Shown here in pieces: positions 52,605-61,871 of a DNA stretch of 64,000 bases (positions are counted from its first letter, which is position 1; every line of letters begins with the position of its first letter). This DNA comes from an uncultured Bacteroides sp. GTDB lineage: Bacteria > Bacteroidota > Bacteroidia > Bacteroidales > Bacteroidaceae. The notes below the pieces were generated by a model. That model had not been told where the DNA came from, searched no databases, and saw nothing but the letters and a program-made list of their open reading frames with translations. A program made the position numbers and the translations under genes. The stretch is taken from positions 1 through 64,000 of the forward strand of contig CASDXF010000006.1 of the NCBI GenBank assembly GCA_949285075.1. The letters run 5' to 3'.

Positions 52605-53795
52605 ATGTGGATTTCTCAGGAGACTCAGGCGTTCGTGCGAGAGCATCGGACGGACGACCCCCGCTCGTTGGCGCTGCAGGCCCGTAAATATCCGGACGTG
52701 GACATGCCTGTGGCCGTCACGCAGATAGCGGGTTGGCAGATGGCGATGAAGAAGATTCCCGCTTGGGGGAACACGGAGGGGCTGTGGTATCCCAAGCACC
52801 TCTCGTTGGAGCAGTGCTCGTCCGAGGTTACCGCGCGCTACAAGGCCGGATTGCTGCGGGGCGACTCACTGGCGGACTTGACCGGAGGCTTGGGGGTGGA
52901 CTGCGCTTTCCTGTCCGCCGGATTCAAGTCGGTCACCTACGTGGAGCGGCAAGAGGAGCTTTGCGAGATAGCGGAGCACAACTTCCTCCTGTTGGGCTTG
53001 CCCCATATCCGTGTCCGCAGGGGAGACGGTACAGACTATCTGCGGACGATGGACCCCGTAGACTGCCTTTTTCTCGACCCCGCCCGGCGGGACGGGCACG
53101 GGGGAAAGACCGTCGCCATAGCCGACTGCGAGCCGGATGTCGCCCGCTTGGAGGAGCTTCTGCTGAAAAAGGCCGGGCGTGTACTGGTCAAGCTCTCCCC
53201 CATGCTCGACCTCTCTTTGGCGTTGAGGGAGTTGCCGCACGCGAGGGAGGCGCACGTCCTTTCCGTAGACAATGAGTGCAAGGAGTTGCTGTTGCTGCTC
53301 GGCCCGACGCCTCCCGAGGAGATACCTGTCCGTTGCGTCAACCTGTCGTCAGGAGGGCTTCAGCCGGATGCGCGGGCCTTCACCTTCACCCGAGAGCGGG
53401 AGCGGGACGCCGAGTGCCGCTACGCCGTCCGTCCCGGACAGTACCTTTACGAACCGAACGCCTCGATTCTTAAGGGAGGGGCCTACAAGAGCGTGGCGGA
53501 GGCCTACGCCCTCTCCAAGCTTCATCCCAACAGCCATCTTTATACCTCGGACACGTTGGTAAATGGATTTCCGGGGAGGATATTCCGTGTCGCGGGTCAT
53601 TGTGGATTTAACAAGAATGAAACAAAAGCCCTTTTAGACGGGTTGAAACGGGCGAATCTCACGGTCCGTAACTTCCCTTCTTCCGTAGGGGAGCTGCGCA
53701 AGCGCCTCAAACTGTCTGACGGTGGAGATAACTACTTGTTCGCCACCACATTATATGATGGAAATAAAGTCCTGATACGCTGCCGGAAAGTTTAA
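52605..53795 (+). CDS. Class I methyltransferase with THUMP-like domain
   Basis: A 396-residue cytosolic protein starting at ATG 52605 ('MWISQETQAFVREHRTDDPR'). Middle part: motif I 'LADLTGGLGVDCAFLSAGF' (about 88-106), 'VTYVERQEELCEIAEHNFLL', and the catalytic-loop 'DCLFLDPARRDGHG' (about 149-162), the N/D-P-P-like motif of the RNA-guanine methyltransferase type. The last 150 residues follow the THUMP-like domain ('YLYEPNASILKGGAYKSVAE', 'TLVNGFPGRIFRV'). RNA methylation is inferred; the position modified is unknown. It may be co-transcribed with the preceding lipoprotein. Confidence 0.82.
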   Translation: MWISQETQAFVREHRTDDPRSLALQARKYPDVDMPVAVTQIAGWQMAMKKIPAWGNTEGLWYPKHLSLEQCSSEVTARYKAGLLRGDSLADLTGGLGVDCAFLSAGFKSVTYVERQEELCEIAEHNFLLLGLPHIRVRRGDGTDYLRTMDPVDCLFLDPARRDGHGGKTVAIADCEPDVARLEELLLKKAGRVLVKLSPMLDLSLALRELPHAREAHVLSVDNECKELLLLLGPTPPEEIPVRCVNLSSGGLQPDARAFTFTRERERDAECRYAVRPGQYLYEPNASILKGGAYKSVAEAYALSKLHPNSHLYTSDTLVNGFPGRIFRVAGHCGFNKNETKALLDGLKRANLTVRNFPSSVGELRKRLKLSDGGDNYLFATTLYDGNKVLIRCRKV

Positions 53796-53868
53796 TTTGT
53801 ATCAGGAACGTAACTTGTTTGTTGCACGTTATTCAAATTTTCGCAAAAGGCCCGAAACAAGGGGAGTC

Positions 53869-53876
53869 TACTTTCG
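53869..53876 (+). promoter_or_regulatory. -7-like box TACTTTCG for the TonB receptor gene
   Basis: One mismatch to TAnnTTTG, 30 bases before ATG 53906, same CGCGG context as at 26040. Confidence 0.5.
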
Positions 53877-53905
53877 CGGCAAATAATTAACGTATAGCAA
53901 CACTT

Positions 53906-56749
53906 ATGAGATTTTCTTTAAAATTGACTCTATGGGCTCTTCTGGGCATAAGCGCGGTTAACGGCGCTTTCGCGGAAGAGAGGGTGAACGTGGCCAGACA
54001 AGGTACTATGCGCGGGCGTGTCATAGATACAGACAAGCAGACCTTGCCGGGAGCCTCTATTTATATTGAGAAACTGCATACGGGGGTGACGAGCGACATT
54101 GACGGGTATTACACCTTCTCTAACCTAGCTCCCGGCACATACACCGTGAAGGTGAGTTACGTAGGTTATTCTCCCGTGGAGATGCAGATTACGATTCCGG
54201 CGGGAGGGACGCTTGAAAAGGACGTGGTACTGAACGAGGGAATCGAGCTTCAGGAAGTGGTAGTGGGAGGTGCCTTTCAAGGGCAGCGCCGGGCGCTGAA
54301 CGCGCAGAAGTCGAACCTGAACATTACGAACATCGTGTCGGCCGACCAAGTGGGCAAGTTCCCCGACTCGAATATAGGCGATGCCTTGAAACGAATCAGC
54401 GGCATTAACGTACAGTACGATCAGGGAGAAGCGAGATTCGGACAGGTGAGAGGCACGAGCGCCGACCTGAGTTCCGTGACGATAAACGGCAACCGTATCC
54501 CTTCCGCCGAGGGAGAGACGCGCAACGTGCAGCTCGATTTGATTCCGGCCGACATGATACAGAGCATCGAGGTTAACAAGGTAATCACTCCGGATATGGA
54601 CGCCGACGCCATAGGAGGCTCCATTAATCTGGTCACCAAGAACTCGCCTTACAAGCGCACCATAGCGGCCACGGCGGGAACGGGGTACAACTGGGTGAGC
54701 GACAAGGCTTCGTTGAATCTCGGCTTCACCTATGGCGACCGCTTCTTTAACGACAAGTTGGGCCTGATGCTTTCGGCCTCTTACCAGAACAATCCCGCCG
54801 GTAGCGACGACGTGGAGATGGCGTACGAGAAGGACGACGACGGCAATGTGTACTTGGAAGAGTATGAGGTGCGCCAGTATTACGTCACCCGCGAGCGCCA
54901 GAGCTACTCGCTCGCGTTGGACTGGGAAATCAACGCGAACCATAAGCTTGACTTCAAGGGGATATTCAACAACCGCAACGACTGGGAGAACCGCTATAGG
55001 CATACCTATAAATACATGGACCCGGAAGACGTGGGCGGGGCGACGGACCGCTACGAGGTAATCTACGAGACCAAGTCGGGCGGGCCGGACCAACGCTACG
55101 CTCGTCTGGAGCAGCAGCGCACGATGGACTTCACGTTGGGCGGAGAGCACCTCTTCGGCAATCTGCTGTTCGACTGGAAGGCCTCTTACGCGCAGGCCGG
55201 GGAGAAGCGTCCGCACGAGCGTTACCTCTCGTTCAAGAAAGAGGATATCGCTATGGGCACCGACTGGAGTGACATCCGCCGTCCGTTCCTGAGCCCGAAG
55301 GACAGTGGGGAGGACATTCTGCTGAACAGCGGGAACACCAACGGGTTCGAGTTGGACGAGTTTACCGAGCAGTTTGAGGACATCAAGGAAAAGGACATGA
55401 AGTTCAGCGCCAATTTCGAGTTGCCGATAAAGCAGGGCCGCTTCGCCAACAAGCTGAAGTTCGGAGCGAAAGTGGTGGACAAGGACAAAGAGAAGTGGAT
55501 AGACTTCTATGAATATAAGCCGAACGACGAGGACGCTTTCATCTCCGACGCGTTCGCCCACCTGAAGAACCAGAACAGGGACGGATACATGGCGGGTGAC
55601 AGGTATAAGGTAGGCAACTTCGTGGACAAGAAGTATGTAGGAAGCATTGACGTGAACGACGCGGGTATATTCGAGATTGGCGAGAACAACGGAGGAAAGA
55701 CCGGAGACGTCAAGTACGACGAAATGGCGGAAAACTTCGAGGCGCACGAGACGGTGACGGCGGGATACCTTCGCTTTGACCAACAGTTGGGGCGTCAATG
55801 GAACCTGATGGCGGGGCTGCGTCTGGAGAATACGCACGTGACCTATAACGGTTATATTTACGACGACGGAGACCAGTCGGGAGCGGACGAGAGCCTGAGG
55901 CCAACGGGAGAGGAAGGAAAGAGCTACCTCAACGTGCTGCCGTCGGTATTGCTGAAGTGGGACGCTACGGACGACCTGAAGGTAAGGGCCTCGTTCACCA
56001 ATACGCTGTCGAGACCTAAGTATGCGGACTTGGTTCCCAACGTAATCATTGATAAGGAGGATATCGCTTTCGGTAACCCTAGCCTTGAACCGACGCTCTC
56101 GTACAACCTCGACCTCAACGCCGAGTATTATTTTAAGAGCATCGGACTGGTGAGCGCGGGAATATTCTATAAGAAGATAAACGACTTTATCGTGGATTAT
56201 CGGGAGAGCGACTACATGTATAACGGAGTGGAGTACAGCGAGATGACGACTCCCATCAATGCGGGGGACGCGGACTTGTTTGGAGTGGAGTTGGCCTATC
56301 AGCGCGATTTCGGTTTCATCCATCCGGCTCTGAAATGCGTTGGATTATACGGGAACTATACCTATACGTATAGTAAGGTGAGAAACTTCAACTTTGAGGG
56401 ACGGGAGAACGAAGACCTCCGCATGCCGGGTTCGCCCGAGCACACGGCCAACGTGTCGCTCTACTTCGAGAAGGCGGGATTCAACCTGAGGTGCAGCTAT
56501 AATTTCGCTTCCGACTTTATCGATGAGGTGGGCGAGGAGGCTTTCTATGACCGCTATTACGACAAGGTGAACTATATGGACCTGAACGCCAGCTACACGT
56601 TCGGCAAGAACTTCAAGACGACCTTCTACGCGGAAGCGACCAACTTGCTGAACCAGCCGCTGCGTTACTATCAGGGAACGAAAGACCGCTCCATGCAGGC
56701 GGAATACTATGGGGCAAGGCTTAACGCGGGAGTTAAGATTAACTTCTGA
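53906..56749 (+). CDS. TonB-dependent outer membrane receptor
   Basis: A 947-residue outer-membrane transporter. Signal to about residue 24, a carboxypeptidase-regulatory-like N-terminal domain (about 35-115: 'GRVIDTDKQTLPGASIYIEK', 'GTYTVKVSYVGYSPVEMQI'), the plug (about 130-240: 'FPDSNIGDALKRISGI', 'FGQVRGTSADLSSVTINGNR', 'GGSINLVTKN') and a 22-strand barrel to the C-terminal 'YGARLNAGVKINF'. It lacks a SusD partner. The next gene is a secreted calcineurin-like phosphatase, so an organophosphate or phosphorylated substrate, perhaps freed phosphate or the remaining carbon moiety, is the likely cargo. Confidence 0.93.
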   Translation: MRFSLKLTLWALLGISAVNGAFAEERVNVARQGTMRGRVIDTDKQTLPGASIYIEKLHTGVTSDIDGYYTFSNLAPGTYTVKVSYVGYSPVEMQITIPAGGTLEKDVVLNEGIELQEVVVGGAFQGQRRALNAQKSNLNITNIVSADQVGKFPDSNIGDALKRISGINVQYDQGEARFGQVRGTSADLSSVTINGNRIPSAEGETRNVQLDLIPADMIQSIEVNKVITPDMDADAIGGSINLVTKNSPYKRTIAATAGTGYNWVSDKASLNLGFTYGDRFFNDKLGLMLSASYQNNPAGSDDVEMAYEKDDDGNVYLEEYEVRQYYVTRERQSYSLALDWEINANHKLDFKGIFNNRNDWENRYRHTYKYMDPEDVGGATDRYEVIYETKSGGPDQRYARLEQQRTMDFTLGGEHLFGNLLFDWKASYAQAGEKRPHERYLSFKKEDIAMGTDWSDIRRPFLSPKDSGEDILLNSGNTNGFELDEFTEQFEDIKEKDMKFSANFELPIKQGRFANKLKFGAKVVDKDKEKWIDFYEYKPNDEDAFISDAFAHLKNQNRDGYMAGDRYKVGNFVDKKYVGSIDVNDAGIFEIGENNGGKTGDVKYDEMAENFEAHETVTAGYLRFDQQLGRQWNLMAGLRLENTHVTYNGYIYDDGDQSGADESLRPTGEEGKSYLNVLPSVLLKWDATDDLKVRASFTNTLSRPKYADLVPNVIIDKEDIAFGNPSLEPTLSYNLDLNAEYYFKSIGLVSAGIFYKKINDFIVDYRESDYMYNGVEYSEMTTPINAGDADLFGVELAYQRDFGFIHPALKCVGLYGNYTYTYSKVRNFNFEGRENEDLRMPGSPEHTANVSLYFEKAGFNLRCSYNFASDFIDEVGEEAFYDRYYDKVNYMDLNASYTFGKNFKTTFYAEATNLLNQPLRYYQGTKDRSMQAEYYGARLNAGVKINF

Positions 56750-56771
56750 TGGCGGATTCGCGGTTAACTTC

Positions 56772-56779
56772 TACCTTTG
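56772..56779 (+). promoter_or_regulatory. -7 box TACCTTTG for the phosphatase gene
   Basis: Exact TAnnTTTG, 34 bases before ATG 56813 and 23 bases after the receptor stop, so the phosphatase can be transcribed separately from the receptor. Confidence 0.5.
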
Positions 56780-56812
56780 CTCCGAATATGTAAAATCAAC
56801 TAACAGAAACGT

Positions 56813-57742
56813 ATGAGAAAATTATTCCTTTTATTATTCGTCGCGCTCGTTGGCAACTGGGCGTGGGGACAAGAGATAGATTACAGTGTCTACGAAGACA
56901 AGCTTAATTTCTATGTAGCTAATGACTTGGGACGTAACGGCTATTATGACCAAAAGCCCATAGCGGAGCTGATGGGTGAGATGGCGGAAGAAATAGGTCC
57001 GGAGTTTGTGCTCGCCGCCGGAGACGTGCACCATTTCGAAGGAGTCCGTTCCGTGAACGACCCGCTGTGGATGACGAACTACGAGCTGATTTACGCTCAT
57101 CCGGAACTGATGATTCACTGGTATCCCATCTTGGGCAACCACGAGTACCGGGGCAATACGCAGGCGGTGATTGACTACTCCACGGTGAGCCGGCGCTGGG
57201 AGATGCCCGGACGGTATTACACCAAGACATTCGAGGACGAGGGGACGACACTGCGCGTGGTGTGGATTGACACGACGCCGCTCATCGACAAGTACCGTAA
57301 CGAGCCGGACAAGTACCCCGACGCTTGCCTTCAGAACATCGAGGCGCAGCTGCAATGGCTGGACGCTACGTTGGCCGCGGCGAAGGAGAACTGGGTAATC
57401 GTGGTGGGCCACCATCCCGTCTACGCCGATACGCCGAAGGAGGAGAGCGAGCGCGCGGACATGCAGAAACGGGTAGACAGCATCCTGCGTAAGCACCGTG
57501 TGGACATGTATATTAACGGCCATATCCACAACTTTCAGCACATCCGCGTGAAGGGGAGCGACATTGACTACGTCACGAACTCGTCGGCCTCGCTCAGCCG
57601 TAAGGTGAACGCTACGGAAGGAACCGTGTTCTGTAGTCCCGAACCGGGATTCTCTGTCGTGTCCGCCTCGCCGAAAGCGTTGGAGCTGCGCATGATAGAC
57701 AAGAAGGGTCAAGTGCTGCACACGGTGACCCGGACGAAATAA
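56813..57742 (+). CDS. Secreted calcineurin-like metallophosphoesterase (TRAP/purple acid phosphatase-like)
   Basis: A 309-residue protein with signal peptide (GNWAWGQE). All metal motifs are present in order: 'VANDLGRNGYYDQK' (D-x-G..Y, about 36), 'AAGDVHHFE' (GDxHH, about 66-74), 'LGNHEYRG' (GNHE, about 106), 'VVGHHPVY' (about 198) and 'NGHIHNFQHI' (GHxH, about 238). The YY beside the first motif fits tartrate-resistant/purple acid phosphatases. It cleaves phosphomonoesters in the periplasm or outside and is paired with a TonB receptor. Confidence 0.9.
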   Translation: MRKLFLLLFVALVGNWAWGQEIDYSVYEDKLNFYVANDLGRNGYYDQKPIAELMGEMAEEIGPEFVLAAGDVHHFEGVRSVNDPLWMTNYELIYAHPELMIHWYPILGNHEYRGNTQAVIDYSTVSRRWEMPGRYYTKTFEDEGTTLRVVWIDTTPLIDKYRNEPDKYPDACLQNIEAQLQWLDATLAAAKENWVIVVGHHPVYADTPKEESERADMQKRVDSILRKHRVDMYINGHIHNFQHIRVKGSDIDYVTNSSASLSRKVNATEGTVFCSPEPGFSVVSASPKALELRMIDKKGQVLHTVTRTK

Positions 57743-57844
57743 GAGCTTGCCGTTCAGACGCTGTCCGGTCATTGTTTTGAGGGCCTTTTCGGGCGTGACC
57801 TTTTCGCTTCCGTGAGGAGCAAGATTCGTGTCGGCCCTTCTCCG

Positions 57845-57957
57845 CTTGTCGGCTCGCCCTGCGGCTCGTGACAGGCAGCCCTACGGCTCGTGAGAAACAG
57901 GGCTATCTCTCGCGAGAAACAGGGCTATCGCTCAAGCGGGAAGTAAGACTTTGATAA
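57845..57957. repeat. REP-like intergenic repeat family, locus G (longest, both edges)
   Basis: Left edge CTTGTCGGCTCGCCCTGCGGC, right edge CTCAAGCGGGAAGTAAGAC then TTTGATAATGAG. The right edge matches locus A (CTCAAGCGAAAGGTAAAGAG..TTGATTAACAAG) and the complement of locus C. The rest of the 387-base gap 57743-58129 contains only the promoter at 58096. Confidence 0.75.
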
Positions 57958-58095
57958 TGAGATTAATTAATTCTACTCTCGGATAAACATTCTTGGGGCA
58001 TCCGCCTTCGTGACGAAGACGGGTGCTCTTCTCGTAAAATGCAATCGGATATCGATTTTCCCTCCTCTGTATAAGGCCGTTTGAAGATTATCACG

Positions 58096-58103
58096 TATCT
58101 TTG
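58096..58103 (+). promoter_or_regulatory. -7 box TATCTTTG for the GNAT-like gene
   Basis: Exact TAnnTTTG, 27 bases before ATG 58130. Confidence 0.6.
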
Positions 58104-58129
58104 TCCCCGCTGAATCATTAATATCCGTT

Positions 58130-59272
58130 ATGGCCGTTACTATAAAAAAAGTTATCACGAAAAGAGACCTGAAAAAATTTATCCGCTTCAATTACGAACT
58201 TTATAAAAAGAATCCGTATTCCGTACCCGACTTGTACGATGACATGCTCAACACGTTCAACCGCCGAAAGAACGCGGCGTTTGAGTTTTGTGAGGCGGAT
58301 TATTTTCTCGCTTATAAGAATGGAAAGCTTGTCGGGCGTGTGGCCGCCATCATCAATCATCGGGCTAATGAGAAGTGGAACTGCAACAATGTCCGTTTCG
58401 GATGGATAGACTTTATAGACGACCCTGAAGTGTCGGAGGCACTTATCAAGACGGTCGAGGAATGGGGCAGGCAGCGGGGAATGTCCCGCGTTGTCGGGCC
58501 GCTCGGGTTTACCGACTTCGACGCTGAAGGTATGCTTGTTGAGGGATTCGACCAGCTGAGCACGATGGCCACCACCTACAACTACCCTTATTATTCAAAG
58601 CACATGGAGAGGCTTGGGTTTGAGAAAGACGTTGACTGGGTGGAATACAAGATATTCATTCCTGACGCCATTCCCGATAAGCACAAGCGCATCTCCGAAC
58701 TGATTCAACGCAAGTACAATCTTAAGATTAAGAAATATACCTCCTCGCGCAAGATAGCCGAAGAGTACGGGCAAGCCATCTTTGAACTGATGAACGAGGC
58801 CTACAGCCCATTGTATGGCTATTCACCCTTGTCGCAAAGGCAGATTGACCAGTATGTCAAGATGTATCTGCCCATTGTCGATTTGCGGATGGTGACGCTC
58901 ATTACTGACGCGGATGACCGTCTTGTGGCCGTGGGCATCTCTATGCCTTCCCTCTCCGAAGCGCTGCAGAAATCCCACGGGCGACTGTTGCCCTTTGGGT
59001 GGTACTATCTGCTGAAGGCCCTCTTCATGAAGCGTCGGGCCAAAGTTCTCGACCTCCTGCTTGTGGCCGTGAAGCCCGAGTATCAGAACAAGGGAATCAA
59101 CGCCCTCTTGTTCTCCGACCTTATCCCCGTCTATCAGAAGCTGGGATTCGTTTATGCCGAGAGTAATCCAGAACTTGAGATGAACGGAAAGGTACAGGCG
59201 CAGTGGGATTATTTCAGAACCGAGCAGCATAAGCGCCGCAGGGCCTTCATTAAGGATATAAGGTTGAATTAA
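58130..59272 (+). CDS. GNAT-superfamily acetyltransferase-like protein
   Basis: A 380-residue cytosolic protein of a group common in Bacteroidales that joins an N-terminal GNAT-like half ('DYFLAYKNGKLVGRVAAIINH', about 62-82) with a second half containing 'DDRLVAVGISMPSLSEALQ', 'LDLLLVAVKPEYQNKGINALL' (the acetyl-CoA-binding Q-x-x-G-x-N/G loop) and 'LGFVYAESNPELEMNGKVQAQ'. The acetyl acceptor is unknown. It has its own promoter and a terminator after it. Confidence 0.75.
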   Translation: MAVTIKKVITKRDLKKFIRFNYELYKKNPYSVPDLYDDMLNTFNRRKNAAFEFCEADYFLAYKNGKLVGRVAAIINHRANEKWNCNNVRFGWIDFIDDPEVSEALIKTVEEWGRQRGMSRVVGPLGFTDFDAEGMLVEGFDQLSTMATTYNYPYYSKHMERLGFEKDVDWVEYKIFIPDAIPDKHKRISELIQRKYNLKIKKYTSSRKIAEEYGQAIFELMNEAYSPLYGYSPLSQRQIDQYVKMYLPIVDLRMVTLITDADDRLVAVGISMPSLSEALQKSHGRLLPFGWYYLLKALFMKRRAKVLDLLLVAVKPEYQNKGINALLFSDLIPVYQKLGFVYAESNPELEMNGKVQAQWDYFRTEQHKRRRAFIKDIRLN

Positions 59273-59292
59273 GTGGTTGGGCGAGGAAACGG

Positions 59293-59331
59293 GAGTAGAG
59301 ACCGCGAAGTCTCGGACTCTTTTTTAAATCC
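59293..59331 (+). terminator. Probable terminator after the GNAT-like gene
   Basis: GAG-TAG-AGAC-CGCGAA-GTCT-CGGA-CTC stem with a bulge, followed by six T. Confidence 0.6.
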
Positions 59332-59352
59332 GATAAATTCTTTTTATTGATT

Positions 59353-61239
59353 ATGGAAGACAATGAACAGATACCGCTGAACGATAATATGGCGACGGAA
59401 TATACGGATGATAACATCCGCCACCTCAGCGACATGGAACATGTGCGTACGCGCCCCGGAATGTATATCGGAAGACTGGGGGACGGTTCGCATGCGGAAG
59501 ACGGCATATACGTTCTCTTGAAGGAGGTCATAGACAATAGCATCGACGAGTTTAAGATGCGCGCCGGGAAGAAAATAGAGATAAATGTGGAGGATAACTT
59601 GCGCGTCAGCGTGCGGGACTATGGCCGCGGCATCCCTCAAGGCAAGCTGATAGAGGCTGTCAGCGTGCTCAATACGGGAGGAAAGTACGACAGTAAGGCG
59701 TTCAAGAAGAGCGTAGGCCTGAACGGGGTCGGCGTGAAGGCGGTCAACGCCTTAAGCTCACGCTTTGAGGTGCGTAGCTATCGCGACGGGAAAGTGCGCG
59801 TGGCCACTTTCGCCAAAGGCGAGCTGCTGACCGACGAAACGTTGGATACGGAGGAGGAGAACGGCACTTATATCTTTTTTGAGCCGGACAATACGCTGTT
59901 TCTCAACTATAGTTTTAAGGCGGAGTTCATCGAGATAATGCTCCGCAACTATACTTACCTTAACACCGGGCTTTCCATTATCTACAATGGGCATCGCATC
60001 GTGTCGCGAAACGGGCTGGTAGACTTGCTGAACGATAATATGACGGCTACCGGGCTTTACCCCATCATTCATTTGAAGGGAGAGGACATAGAAATCGCCT
60101 TTACGCATACGGGACAGTATGGAGAAGAGTATTATTCTTTTGTCAACGGGCAGCATACTACACAAGGAGGAACTCACCAGAGCGCCTTCAAGGAGCATAT
60201 AGCCCGTACGATTAAGGAGTTCTACGGCAAGAATATGGACTATACTGATATCCGCAACGGATTGGTTGCGGCTATCGCCGTCAATGTGGAGGAGCCTATC
60301 TTCGAAAGCCAGACCAAGACGAAGCTCGGGTCTACGAATATGGCTCCGGGTGGAGTGACGGTGAACAAGTATGTAGGCGATTTCGTGAAGCTGGAGGTGG
60401 ATAATTTCCTGCATAAGAATCCGGATGTGGCCGAAATTATGCTTCAGAAGATTCAAGAGTCGGAGAAGGAGCGTAAGGCGATAGCGGGCGTTACGAAGTT
60501 GGCTCGCGAGCGGGCGAAGAAGGCCAATCTGCACAACCGCAAGCTGCGCGATTGCCGCGTTCATCTGAACGACCCGAAGCGTAAAGGAGCGGAAGAAGGA
60601 ATGGAAGAAGAGTCGTGCATCTTTATCACCGAGGGAGATTCCGCGAGCGGTTCCATTACGAAAAGCCGGGATGTGAATACGCAGGCGGTGTTCAGTCTCC
60701 GCGGCAAGCCGCTAAACTCATTCGGACTGACCAAGAAGGTGGTATACGAGAACGAGGAGTTTAATCTGCTTCAGGCCGCGCTCAACATCGAGGACGGGTT
60801 GGACGGGTTGCGCTACAACAAGGTTATCGTCGCTACGGATGCCGATGTGGACGGCATGCACATCCGCTTGCTGATGATTACGTTCTTCCTTCAGTTCTTT
60901 CCGGACTTGATAAAGAAGGGGCATGTATATATCTTGCAAACGCCCCTTTTCCGCGTGAGGAATAAGAAGAAGACCGTTTATTGTTATAGCGAGGAGGAGC
61001 GGGTCAGCGCGATTAACGAGCTTAGTCCGAACCCGGAAATCACCCGCTTCAAGGGCTTGGGAGAAATTTCTCCTGACGAGTTCAAGCATTTCATCGGCAA
61101 GGACATCCGGTTGGAGCAAGTGACGCTCCGCAAGACGGACGCCGTGAAGGAGATGCTGGAGTTCTACATGGGTAAGAACACGATGGAGAGGCAGAATTTT
61201 ATTATAGATAACTTGGTGATAGAAGAAGACTTAGCGTAA
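59353..61239 (+). CDS. parE: DNA topoisomerase IV subunit B
   Basis: A 628-residue ATPase subunit of the chromosome decatenating type II topoisomerase; start at ATG 59353 because the codon at 59347 is TTG. GHKL ATPase motifs: '[10 protein letters not shown]' (about 56-65), 'DYGRGIP', '[15 protein letters not shown]'. Transducer region follows, then the TOPRIM domain with 'EGDSASGSI' (about 418) and '[20 protein letters not shown]' (about 492-510). The short length and 'PGMYIG' context suit ParE rather than GyrB. Its stop overlaps the coaD start (TAATG). Confidence 0.9.
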   Translation: MEDNEQIPLNDNMATEYTDDNIRHLSDMEHVRTRPGMYIGRLGDGSHAEDGIYVLLKEVIDNSIDEFKMRAGKKIEINVEDNLRVSVRDYGRGIPQGKLIEAVSVLNTGGKYDSKAFKKSVGLNGVGVKAVNALSSRFEVRSYRDGKVRVATFAKGELLTDETLDTEEENGTYIFFEPDNTLFLNYSFKAEFIEIMLRNYTYLNTGLSIIYNGHRIVSRNGLVDLLNDNMTATGLYPIIHLKGEDIEIAFTHTGQYGEEYYSFVNGQHTTQGGTHQSAFKEHIARTIKEFYGKNMDYTDIRNGLVAAIAVNVEEPIFESQTKTKLGSTNMAPGGVTVNKYVGDFVKLEVDNFLHKNPDVAEIMLQKIQESEKERKAIAGVTKLARERAKKANLHNRKLRDCRVHLNDPKRKGAEEGMEEESCIFITEGDSASGSITKSRDVNTQAVFSLRGKPLNSFGLTKKVVYENEEFNLLQAALNIEDGLDGLRYNKVIVATDADVDGMHIRLLMITFFLQFFPDLIKKGHVYILQTPLFRVRNKKKTVYCYSEEERVSAINELSPNPEITRFKGLGEISPDEFKHFIGKDIRLEQVTLRKTDAVKEMLEFYMGKNTMERQNFIIDNLVIEEDLA

Positions 61240-61697
61240 TGAAGAGAGCGATATTTCCGGGAACGTTCGACCCGTTCACTATCGGACACTATTCGGTCGT
61301 GAAGCGGGCGCTTACGTTCATGGACGAGATTGTGATAGGCATAGGAGTCAACGAGAACAAGAATACATACTTCCCTACTTCTAAAAGGGAAGAGATGATA
61401 AAGGAACTTTATAAGGACAATCCTCGTGTCACGGTGCGTTCGTACGATTGCCTGACTATCGACTTCGCGCGTGAGGTAGAGGCGCGGTTTATCGTGCGTG
61501 GCATACGGACGGTCAAGGACTTTGAGTATGAGGAAACGATAGCCGACATCAACCGCAAGTTGGCGGGGATAGAGACCATACTGCTTTTCACCGAGCCGGA
61601 ACTGACCTGCGTCAGTTCGACCATCGTGAGAGAGCTGTTGACTTACGGGAAGGATATCAGCCAGTTTGTACCGGAAGGGATGAACATCAACCGGTAA
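61239..61697 (+). CDS. coaD: Phosphopantetheine adenylyltransferase
   Basis: A 152-residue cytosolic enzyme that makes dephospho-CoA from 4'-phosphopantetheine and ATP, the penultimate step of CoA synthesis. Family motifs are '[19 protein letters not shown]' (T/HxGH nucleotidyltransferase, about 6-24) and '[20 protein letters not shown]' plus '[10 protein letters not shown]' (SSSxVRE-like). Standard length. Translationally coupled to parE by TAATG. With panE elsewhere in the window it belongs to the CoA pathway. Confidence 0.95.
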   Translation: MKRAIFPGTFDPFTIGHYSVVKRALTFMDEIVIGIGVNENKNTYFPTSKREEMIKELYKDNPRVTVRSYDCLTIDFAREVEARFIVRGIRTVKDFEYEETIADINRKLAGIETILLFTEPELTCVSSTIVRELLTYGKDISQFVPEGMNINR

Positions 61698-61871
61698 TTT
61701 CAAGTCTGTCGGCGGTGAAAGGTGATTTGGCTCGTTGCGGAAAACGCTTTAATGGAGGTATTCTGACCGGATATTATCCTTATTTGAAGAGATTTTTATC
61801 GCAGTATTCATAAAGAATGCTTTTCTTTGCATTCTCACAAACATAAACAATCCTAAGTTTAAAACAACTAC

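Noticed and set aside
54125-56323. 732-codon minus-strand open frame opposite the TonB receptor
   Set aside because: Anti-sense shadow of a clear TonB receptor; no signal, motif or promoter.
57973-58360. Short minus-strand frames before the GNAT gene
   Set aside because: They overlap the GNAT promoter and coding start and show no family features.
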